This document shows, one piece after another, positions 23,801-35,800 of a stretch of 64,000 nucleotides of DNA. Both the position numbers and the translations under genes were made by a program. The stretch covers positions 682,001 through 746,000 of the forward strand of contig JBBELK010000096.1 of assembly GCA_037783545.1 (NCBI GenBank), read 5' to 3'. The notes below the pieces were generated by a model. The model saw only the letters and a list, made by a program, of their open reading frames with translations, did not search any database and was not told the DNA's origin. Source of the DNA: Henricia sp. BOLD:AAB3569. Taxonomy: Eukaryota; Echinodermata; Asteroidea; Spinulosida; Echinasteridae. How positions within the stretch are numbered: position 1 is the stretch's first letter; every line of letters begins with the position of its first letter.

Positions 23801-26800
23801 GGGGAAAACTCACCAAAATTAGCTTGTCGTTTTGCTATGTTGTGCATTCACTGCGTTCTAGATGTGTGTCGAGATGTTTTTGTTCGAGTAATGCAGGCGT
23901 GTTGTACGTGCACGCACACGACCGGATACTTAAGTGCACATTTTGCTATTGAGCGTGCAGTATCTGTGTGCGTGTGCGTGTTTCAATACGCGCTGACCAG
24001 GGCGCGTGTTGTTTTTTTTACACCACAGCGTGGGGTACACCCCAATTTTTCAACCCGAATAGAGTCTAAGTTTCCAATGACTGATACTTCTAAAGTGACA
24101 ATCTTGGAAATAGCCAGAACTCTTACTCTCACTATTAGAAAAAAAGAAGAAACCGAGAAATTTCGAAAAATCCCAAACAACCCTTAGATTCGAACCAGGG
24201 ACCTGATGATTGCAAGTCGAGATCTCTTCTAACCAGACCACGAAGCTGGTTGCAAACCGACCGCATTCAAAACCCTAAATTCCTTACAAATAACCAACCC
24301 TAACCCTGAACCCTAACCTATTATTTAGTCTCCTCTCAAGACGCTAAAAAGGTACAAAACCCCTCGTTTTCCCCTCGCAGTGGTGTAAAAAAAAATTACG
24401 CGACCAGGGCGCGGATGCTGACGCACGGCGCGGCCACACGATTCTACTGCACACGTGCCTCACATATGTAGCATGTTGCTAGGCAATTCCTAAATGGGCG
24501 GAGCTTACTGGATCGGTCTATTGCCCTTAGTTGACACTAATAAACTTTTGTTTCGCCTCTTTCTCTCCTACATTGATGGCTGTATACTCATGGTAACACT
24601 GTAATGCACTGAGATGCCATTGGTGTCGGGTCTTGCGATCAAAGATCGTATGAGCGCTGATCCCAAGATGATGATCAGCAGTCTCTGAGCACATGATGAT
24701 CACATGATCCCTGATTACAAGATCACGATTACAGAAACATGTCGATCATCTGATTGTCATCTGAAGGATTGTGCAACATTATGACCATCTGCATTCTCAA
24801 ACTACTTGTACATATTCCATTGTTCTTGTTTGTTTTTTCTATGGTGTGAACAGTGTTGCTGTCCAGTAATTTTCTCATGCTGTTACCTTTGACAACTCGT
24901 GTCATTGTTGAATCTTAAAATGCACCATGTACCAATCTTAATTTTATCACCTGTGCGAAACGTTGATATTTCCATCTGACAAACTAGTAACCCTACACGT
25001 AATAGACACCGCTTCGCTGGTAGTCTGCAACTGATTTATTTTTTGTGCCATGTAGTTGGCGCAAATACGACGCATCACAACGTATTATAGCCATTTTCAA
25101 AAGTTCTTGATTCGGCTTCAGGCGATTTTTGCGATTTCTGTCCGGACCATGTGTACTTTATTTATTTGGGTTTTTTGGTGTTGGTTTGACCTACTCTCAA
25201 CAGTAGTGAACATCCAAGATGTCGTTCAAACCAGGTATTTGTTTAGCCTCGTTAGTGCTTCTCAGATGCACCAAGCCTGAGGGCCGTACTTCGCAAATGG
25301 TGCTGAATAAATAAAACCTTCAGGAATTTCCGTTTCAGTTCACGACATTATCACAGTACACTGATGTACATGTACAATGATTTTTGTACATATATTTTTA
25401 GGAGCAACATACATAAACACATTGCTTCTCTGTGTGTTTGTAGAGGCAATACATCATTTGCAGTCACCCAAACTTTTGCTTCCGAGTTGACAAGAAAAAA
25501 AACCGACTAAAGGCTCTCTCACGCACAGAAAAATCTCGGGCGTGAGTGAAAGGAGCTTCACGAGTTGGTGAATTTGGGAAACTCTGGAAAACTCGTGGGA
25601 CAACTCGGAATGATTTGTGTAACTCGGGCACAACTCGCAACAACTCGTAGAAGCTCATATCAACTTGTAGAAGCTCGTAACAGCACGCAATTTGTTGCGA
25701 ACATTTTAAATTTCAGCCACGAGTTGCCAACTCGTGAACAACTCGCACCAAAATCTAATGCAACTCGTATGCCACTATTACAACTCGTAGCAAACTCGTA
25801 CAGCACTGCATCACACGAGTTTGAATAGAGTTTGATACGAGTTGTACGAGTTTGTTTATGAGTTATAGGACTCGTGGTTTGGCGCCAAATCCCACGGAAA
25901 ATGCCGAAGTCGGGTAACTGGTACTAAACTTGTGCCACACTCGTAACTGACTCGAGGTAAGCTCGGAAAGCCCGTAGTGAACTCGTGACTTACTTGAAAA
26001 ACTCCTGCGTAATTCGTAATAACTCGTAGGTAACTCATTAAACTCGTAGTACACTCGGGAAAACTCGTAAACTCGGAAAGCTCGTATCAAATTCGTAACT
26101 GACTCGTACATGTAACTAACCCTGAGTAAGCTCGTAGTATACTTATAGACGCTGTGATGCCAAGGGTTTTACCAAGAGTTTACTAAAGTCGCGAACTCTT
26201 GAAGCTCGCGCCCGAGATTTGTCCGTGTGTAAGAGAGCCTTAAAAGTGTTGATACCAATAGTAACAAACACGTCACCACATCTTTTTTTCTGTGTAAAAT
26301 GGTACCTTTGTGGGCAAAATTGCTAACTGAAGGTGCTTTTTTAAAAAACTGCATCTAAGTTTGACTGCATCTATGTGGCTGAAATTTTTACAAGGTAGTC
26401 AAAATTATTCTTTAGTTATGTGATGTTCATTATTGTTGTTCCTGGCAATCATGTAATCCGTCGTTAATAAACTCCTCAAAAAAAGTTCACGTTTAACTGA
26501 CGATTTCTCTCTTGTTGCAAAATAATTTTCCTTGAATTTTATATCATTGGAAAGCCCTGTTAATCCTCTTTAAGATGATGTGTCATTTGTTATGATTAAT
26601 AAATTGGGGGGATGTGCAGCACAGCTGAATATGGGGCAGGTGTAAATTGAAATGTCACAAAATGCATTGCTATTGTCAAAAAGTACATTGACACATTCCC
26701 ATCCTCCAAGCAAAAGGGGAATGCACTGCAAGACAATAGCAATGCATTTTGTGACATTTCACTTTCCACCCACCCCTGTATTCCGCTATACTGCACATCC

Positions 26801-29800
26801 CCCAATTGATTAATCATAACAAATGACACATCACCGTAAAGAGAAATAACAGGGCTTTCAAATGATACCAAATTCAAGGGAAATGATTTAGTAACAAGAG
26901 AGAAATCGTCAGTCAAACTTGACTTTCCGAACTTTTTCTGAGGAGTTTAGTTTCATGCACTCGCCTCATTCCACCTTGCTTACATGTATGTCTGTCCCCC
27001 CATCGCCAGTGGTCCCTCAATGATCATGGTGTTATCACGAGAGGACGCCATCGAAGGTTGGCGTACCGTCATGGGACCCACGGACCCTGAGCAAGCCAAG
27101 GAACAAGCCCCCGAGTCCTTACGAGCTCTGCTGGGCAAGGATGTACTGAACAATGCTATCCACGGTAGCTCCAACAAGGACCAGGCACTGGAGAAGATAC
27201 AAACGTTCTTCCCGGAAGTGAAGTTAGAGAGTGATGGCTCCCTCACCGGTGAGCTTGATTTGCTTCTTTCTGATATATAAAGCCCCATTACATCATTTGC
27301 AGTTACCCAACATTTTACTTCATGAGTTGACAAGAAAAAGCCCTGTCCCGTTTTCGCGGTATGACGTTACCATGTCATGCATGTACAAATATATACATGT
27401 AGTCTCTAATGGGTTCAACCTTGCTTTTGACTATGTGTGTGTTGTCAGACAATGGACAAAATGCTGGCTCTGTTGTAGATGCTACCACACAAGACCAACA
27501 AGAATGTAAGATGTGTGTCTGGGGGATTCTCCATAACCCGCCTCTTGTGGTATCCCCTAAAAACTGTTTCCTTGTCATCTGCCTTGATTGCGATGTCGTT
27601 ACATTTATATGTAGATTAATATTTTTTGTATTTTTATAAATTAACTTGATTTTGTAACGTCTTTTTGGGTGGTGTTGTGGTCTGTGAAGCGCTTTGAGGT
27701 ATTTTACGTAAGATGTTGTTATAAATATCTATATTATTATTATTATTATGTTACTATAAAGTTATATGTGAGCTGCAAAATGAGGAATGTCCCCGAAATG
27801 GTAAATTCACATAAAAGCTCCCTAAAAATTTGCCAAATTTTGCCAAGGGCAGACATTTGTGTGACCTCTTTTTATGTTCTTGTTACGTAAGTTAAAGGCA
27901 CAGGCTCATCAGCAATGCGCGAGCGCCAAATTCGTGCCACGAATGGAGCTGCGTTTTTCGTGGCACGAATTTGGCGCGCGCATTGCTGTATGAGTTTGTG
28001 CCTTTAAATGGATAATTTGTACAGGGAGGCTTCAGACCATAAAAAGATCCATAAGTGAACATTGTAACTATTCATCAGCAAAATTCCCAGAAAAGAAAGT
28101 CCAATTAAATCCAAGTGGAACTTTTTCTCCTACAGTGCTAGAAACAGCTGAGGACCAGCAAGAGAGGGAAGAACCTGCTGAACAAGGTGAGGGATTTAAA
28201 CGGTTCCCATTTTGAGTCTTGAGTCAAAGACACTGTTCTCACTAGAGAAATCACTTCGTTTGATGAAGATTCGACGATGATTTAACAAAGATTTCCTAAT
28301 GTGAACGCAGGCCTCTTCATTCGACGAAGATTAGAATCTCTTTGTACGACGAAGCAAAACAGCTTAATTTGCTCAATTGTAATATGAACGCTCCCTTCGT
28401 TCAGCAAAGCAATAGACCGATCCAGTAAGCTCCGCCCATTTAGAAATTGCCTAGCAACATGCCACACGTGCGATGTACGTGTGCATGTAGAGTCGCGTGG
28501 CCGTGCCGTCCGTCAGCGTCCGCGCCCTGGTCAGCGCGTATTGAAACACGCACACGCACACAGAAACTGCACGCTCTAAAGCAAAATGTGCACTTAAGTA
28601 TCTGGTCGTATGCATGCACGTACAACACGCCTGCAATACGCGTAACGCGCGCCATCGAACAAAAACATCTCGACACACATCTAGAACACAGTGAATGCAC
28701 AACATAGCAAAACGACCAGCTAATTTTGATGAGTTTTTTTCATGTTTACACAAAAACACATTTATGAAGAGATTAAAAGTAGGTTAGGATAGTCTTATAC
28801 AATCCGTTTTAAACCCGCTAGGCCTCCTCTGCGCTGATAAAAATGATGTTTATGGTGTTTTTGCGTCACTCGTGCTGCATTTGCCGTAGCTCTGTGCACA
28901 AATTTTGGGGACTCGGGTAACCAAAGTGGAGATCTGCTTTTTGGTTACCTGAACCTGAGGCTGTGATTGGTCAATTCCAAAATGGGTAAGCGATGTACTC
29001 GGACTCGGCACTGTACTCGACTCTTCAAGTACTCGTACTCGAATAGCAGTAAAAAAAGGGTGGACTGCACGCAAACTGCCCACGATTCCTACTGCGGTAG
29101 CGATAACAGAATCGATTCTCTACGCTCGTTGCCTAATTACGTATGCCCATATGCATCCCAGCGCAATACATATTAGACTGGTTTCCCGGACCTCATTTTC
29201 CACATACAAACACGAATCTCATGTTCGTTGAATAATGTGGTGCCGGAACTAGTCTATACATATAAAACGTATTTCTAATCGGGTGGTGTCTATACATGCG
29301 GCCGCGGGTGGTGATTTAAAGCTAGCTACTGTCTGGTAACAAATGGTACAGATCTCCGTGCCATATCTGTGTACATGTAGCGTGCGTAGCTAGCTAGCTC
29401 AGGCAGCAGGCTAGGCGTGCGTTGCCTTCGTTGGGTTTGTTCATATACTTCGGTCTCATTCGTCCACTGTTTTGTGCCATATTTCCGAGGAATTTGTTGA
29501 GGTTGTCGTGAAAAAAATATCGAGAAACTAGCGCCCATTTTTTGAAATTTTAGTGTATAAATACCCTTGGAATGTTGGATTTGAAACGCAGACTGGTGGC
29601 GCATTTGAGCGATGATTGATAAATTTTATTTTTAGCGAGACGTGCTGCATGACCATCATGGGGCCAGCGCAGCGCGCAGTTGGCTACATTCTACGTGGAC
29701 ACGCGTTGCGTGTAGGGATGTAAGTACTCGGTAATCGTACTCGTACTCGGACTCGTACTCGGATGTTCAAGTACTCGGTACTCGGACTCTTGTACTCGGT

Positions 29801-32800
29801 TGGCAAAATACTCGGACTGAAATGGTACTCGGCTGTCTGAGTACTCGGCAGTACTTGGTACTAGTATAAAAGTACTAGACTACAACGCTGGCAAGCGCGT
29901 CATGCACCTAGCAAGCATTGTTTTTGACCACACAGCGCATCGACACTTGACGGTCGACGCGCATGTGATAGTGGCATCCCACAGCTTCTTTCGATCTTCG
30001 TTAGCGGCCGCCAAATGTGAACAGTACCACTCTTCAGTCTTCAGTTTTCATTTGATCTTCGTTGAAGAGATGTGAAAGCATGCTTCATTAACTAACGATG
30101 ATTAACTAATCTTCGTCGAACGAAGCAATTTCTCAAGTGAGAACTGGGTCAAAGATGTATTCTTGTTGTGCCAGAGGTGCCAGACTGCAGGGTACTGTGG
30201 CCGAGTGGTTTAAGATGAAGGCTTGGTTTTGTGGGTTCGGTACCCAGCTATGGTGCCTGTGCCCTTAAGCAAGGCACTCAACCACAATTGTTCCATCCCT
30301 TGGAAGGGATATAAAGCTGTTGGTCCAGTGTGTTGTGTAATGCACTTAAAAGATCCCAAAGTATTCTTTTGTGAAGAGTAAGGGGATTCCCCGATGTCTT
30401 TGGCCGTTGACTGCCAATAGCGCCACCCACCTACATGTACACGTATGTATCTCGATGTTTTAATGGAACACACTTGTGAACTTCATGCAATTCAGCATAC
30501 GAACTGCAAATTAAAATTCATTAAACCCGTTAAAATTAAGGTGTGAAATGGCGAAACCGAATCTGGGCACACTGTGATAGAGAGAGCTCTATGGTTACGC
30601 AAAATCAGCGCCGCCATTGTTGTAGGAAATTGATTGGACAATCGGCACTGAGCTGATCGATTTTCCGAGCTGAACCAGTGGTGAACGCGTAAATATAAAA
30701 CGATGTATGCCAAAAAATGTAAGAAAAAGACATGACGGTACGACTATGAGTCGCTGGACAATGTAGATATTTGGAAAAAAACGTCCGCAATCGGAGTCGA
30801 TCCCTACGAACTTAAACGTGTACGTGTGTATGTTGCGCATATGACTGGCCTAGCCTATGTTTATGCATGGCCGATAGCGCAGCTAGCTTTCCTACAGCAA
30901 TGGCGGAAGCTCGCATCGCAACCGGACAGTCACGTGGTACGAGACGTCATTTGAACGTGATCAATTGGCCACCTTGCATTAGCCTCTAGCCTTGACATTC
31001 ATGGTTCAAAAGCAGTTACTCGCGTGGTGAGAGTGTGGTTGTCTGGCATCTGCACTGGGAAAGCTTGGTTAATTGTGTAGTGACATTGCGGTGGGTTGGC
31101 CGGTCTGGGCTTTTGTTCCAAAACACACAAAGTAGATGATGACAAACAACACTTGCTTAGAAAAACAAGACTCAGTAAAATGTGTGCTATGTTTAATCCA
31201 AAATTTATGATTAGGAGTAACATGTTTTATGATATATTGTCCCCTAAGCAAAATGTCTTTATTCTGTTAAGTACGAGCGGCCAATGTGAGAGATACGGCA
31301 CGACCACTCGTATGACAGAGTAATAAAAGCAAGAAACATAGCGTAAAAAGGAAACAAGTGATAAATCAATTTTATGTTCAACGATATACAATTACTTTAT
31401 TTTACACCGAAATCAATAATACATTTAATAAATACAAAGATTAACAAGATACCTCTAAAAAGTGCCAGGCGGCTCGATTAGCCCGGGAATCTCGGGACCA
31501 ACGACAAAACAACAACGACCAACTCAAACACGTTCACGCAAACGGGTTCCTCAGTCAAAAGACACGAAAAAGAACTTCACACACACAAGACGTGATTACA
31601 TTAATAACACGTATACGGTCCCGAGATAACCCAGGGTAAAGCAGCGCCTGACAAAAACCCACCACCGTCATTTAAAGGCCAGTGGATCATTTGCAATGAC
31701 CTCAAAAAGTAATCGACGAGTTTACAGGGGAAAAGTTCTGAAAGTAAAGATTGAATTAATAGCAACTGCCCAATGAAAGGTTTTCGCTCAAAATGATATA
31801 ATTTTACCAGAAAATAATCCGTAAAGATGAAATTATTTAGATCGTTTGCAAACGATTTACTTATTTTTGGTTCGCATCTACGCGGTCCAAAATGCATGGG
31901 CGCTGTGTACTCTGCGTGCGTACGTGTTCCAACGCGATGCATTTTTAAGGAGCGCGCGCAGATGCGCGCAGTATTTGATGTGCGCCACAGAGTGCATGAC
32001 GCAAGCCACATAGTACCTGATCAACTGAGAACGAATATTTGAAACACCCCGCCAAGACTAGGAAAACGCATGAGGATTTTCATGGTTTTTTTAAACGTGG
32101 TACATTTGACAAAGCTGAAATTTCTTCGGATGAGTTTGTTGACGTCTCTCTTTTGATTTATAATGGTTTTATCCGCAGAATCGCTCAAAAACAGATCATC
32201 TACAGGGCCTTTAAAGAAAACCCAGTTCCATCTGGGTAATCACCCAAAGGAAATATTCAATTCATAAATTCCTATGGGCAGTCGTCCAAAAAGGGTTTGC
32301 TTCAACCCGTGACTATATACCAAACTGGGTGTAAATTAAACTAACATTCCAACATAACTCCCAACTTAACTTTATAATAAAAGAATGTAAAGATTGCCTG
32401 GCACTGTAAATCATATTATATGTTTCCTTAACAATTCAGTCAAACTCCAACTGTTTAAAAGGGTCCTGTTGGATTATAATGGGATGTATGCACAATGTAC
32501 TATCCATCCGATAACTCGGCATGGTTTTACATGTATTGATGATGTGCATGTATATCGTTTCTCCTTTTTGTCTGTCAGTGGCTGGTGGGGAAGGGGAGGA
32601 ACAAGCAGCGGCGGAACCACCAACAGGAGAAGGTATGAATTATGACTTGTAGCATTTAGTTATCGCACTTGTTTTTCATCGTATAGAATGTTGTTCAGAT
32701 CACATTTTTGAAGTCCCTCATTTTTCCCATGGATGTTGTCATATTTGTCAAATTTTTCTTATTACCATTCTGAACTTTCGCTTTCTCAATCCGTATATTT

Positions 32801-35800
32801 TCAAGGATATTGTAAAAAAACCACCAATGTTTTGTAAACTAATTGTTCTGGTTCCATAACGCAACCAGTGATTACACCAACCATTTTGCTTCCACATCCA
32901 AATTGGAGATTGCAAATTTCCTGTTTTCTTCCCATGGATAGTATTTTGAGGAGGTATTTTATCAGTCTTAGCTTAAAACAATATATTTACACACTCCTTT
33001 AATTTGTTCATCTTTAACTCACAATTTGAGTCACTGTCTCTGTCCCAGATTGACAAGATCAAGATTTTCTTGTAATTGTTAATAATGACTTCTTTTAACA
33101 GATTCCCAACAGGAAAGCCAGGAGGCACCCAAAGGGGAAGATGGGGTTGAACAAACAGAGGGGGCAGGGGAAGAGGGTGGCCCAGGGGGTGGGGAAGAGG
33201 GGAGGCCAGGGGTTGGGGAAGAGGGTGGGGCTGGGGAAGAGGGTACCCCAGGGGGTGGGGAAGAGGGTGGCCCAGGGGTTGGAGAAGAGGGTGCCCCAGG
33301 AGGTGGGGAAGAGGGTGGCCCAGGGGGTGGGGAAGAGGGTGGGGAAGAGGGTGCCCCAGGGGCTGGGGAAGAGGGTGGCCCAGGGGCTGGGGAAGAGGGT
33401 GGCCCAGGGGGTGGGGAAGGTAAACAGGGTGGTGAAGGAGACGAGCCCTCAGTGGAGGAAAATAAAGATGAACAAACAGCTGACAAGACGGCCATTGAGG
33501 CGGCAGAGGAGGAAGGTTGGCAAAACCTTGCTTGATTCGCTCTTAGCTAGCAGCAGCAATGACAATTCTACACTTGGGGCGTGTTTGTTTCGTGACAGAT
33601 CCAAATCCATATCCCGAGTTGTTCTACCGCGCAAAGTTAAACAAAACTGCTTAACTAGGATCTCAAGTTACGTGAATTGCAATTTATTTGCCATATTTGA
33701 CAAATTTCTTAACCAAATTTCATCCATGACATTCATCGTAAATAAACAAATTTGTTTATATCGTGTGTTGCCTCTGAAAATTGAAACGACGCGATTTACT
33801 CAAAAAACCTTTTGGATCTAGCGCTGAACCACCGCTCGACCTGAGTGAAGTGAACAAGTTCATCACATACTTTGCGCAGATCAGGATCCGGATTCGTCCG
33901 AAACAAACACGCTCTTATAGACGTTTTGAATCCTGTCTCCTGAATCACTTTCATAAAATGTAAATATGCTCATTGAAATGGCACCAGACTATTTTGAAAT
34001 GCATGCCTTTCGAAAAATAGAATTTCGAGAAAAAGAAAGACATGCTATAGACTTTTTGCATGGGCGGCCATGACAAGAGTAGTCACACTGTCAACATGCA
34101 TTAGCGCGGGTATTAATTTGACATCCTGCCCCGTCATGGCTGCCGGTGTAATAGTCTATTGAAATTGTTGATGTGCACATAAGATGATGGCAGGCAGGAA
34201 TCAAGGCACATTTTTTATAAAAACTGATTCAGAGACAAGATTGAAACTGCTTACATTAACTGCAGTGGGTTTTTCTCATCTGATGTTGGTCGCCCATTTG
34301 TATTTTGCGCATGTGTCTGCTTGAATTGGCTTCATTAGGTACCTGCCATAACTTATCTCAAAATTTCCCCACAAGTGTGGATATATATTAAACTTCTAAA
34401 ACTTCTGATATACAGGGTGTCCCAGAAAAAAACGAAACAGAGATTTATCGATGTTTAATCATACTTTAATCTCAATCTTGAATAATAAATGACACATATT
34501 TGGAAAGCTTAGTTCCTAATCTTTCATTTCATACCACTCATATGATACATACTTCACGCATGAATGAATAAAGACAATATGAAGCAGGGCTACCAAAAAG
34601 TCGTTTGCACAACGATACCTGAATTTCAGGGGTTTCAACACGCACGTTTTTAATGCACAAGTGACCATCTCCGAATCCATTCATGCGAAAAAACGGTCGG
34701 GTGTGAACAAAACGAATGATTTAAACAAAAAATTGAATTCAATCCATATTTAAATGCAGGATAACTATGTCATCCCTGGCTCATTTTTCCTGACTGAGGT
34801 ATCATACGAAAGGGCAGGAAATGAACTTTTTAGAAATGTGATTATTTCTTTGAAATTCAGGTATCGTTGTGCAAACGACTTTTTGGTAGCCCTGCTTCAT
34901 ATTGTCTTTATTCATTCATGCGTGGTATCAAATGAAATATGAGGAACTAAGCTTTCCAAATGTGTCATTTATTATTCAAGATTGAGATTAAAGTATGATT
35001 AAACATTGATAAATCTCGGTTTCGTTTTTTTCTGGGACACCCTATATAACTTCTGAATCACTGGGTGCTGCACACCTACACGTAAGCTTAATACAATTTC
35101 ACACACATTTTTGTAGGATATATCTGGACACGGCTATGCTAATGCCTCTTCAAGTAAAAACAACACATGAATGTTTGCATTAGTTACAATACCAAGAAAA
35201 AAAATTACCTGTGTTTCCTATTACATCAAAAAAATATTCAGGGTGGGTAGGTGGGAAATATCTTGATATTTTGCTCTAAATGTTTTCAACTGAAAATATT
35301 AGGATGGGATGACGGTCAGTATTTTTTAGTGCCGCGACCGTGTAAACGTTTAAACGACCGAAATGTAATCATCTGTTTAGAAAAATGCTAAATGGATATC
35401 CGAAACCAACTTGTGAAAAAACGATCCTCCCTTTTTCAAAGATCTAATGGCCGTTTTTGCGCCGCCGGAAATTTCTAAAGAGGCAGTTTTGTTCTGAAAG
35501 AATCAGGCAGCATACCGCTGTGATGACTCGACGGTCGGTAACCTTTGTGGTTTCAAGCCGAAGATGTACAGTTGCGTTCGCGGCAGAAGCGATTTTACTG
35601 ATGGTTTTTGGTTTCATCTTGCAAGTTGAATTCAAAGCAGAGCGGTAAACACTGTGGAGTCGACGATCGTAGTTGTGTTGGAACTGTTATTAATTCCATT
35701 CTCTCATTGGTTACTGACTTTGGGTTTGAGTGACTTCTCGAAAGTATCCAATTACAGCAAAGCCTGGTTGAACTTTCGTGGCCTGCATCATGTATGCTCC

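Noticed and set aside
24186-24246. tRNA-Cys-like gene on the minus strand
   Set aside because: Arms do not pair well and it lies inside a transposon copy; at most a tRNA-derived relic.
33079-33495. Long Pro/Ser-rich open frame on the minus strand
   Set aside because: It is the complement of the in-frame 24-bp minisatellite of tail exon 4; repeat units divisible by three keep several frames open.
33141-33821. 226-codon plus-strand open frame rich in GKR repeats
   Set aside because: It is the other reading frame of the exon 4 minisatellite; the acidic GEEG frame fits the splice phases and the composition of the neighbouring exons.
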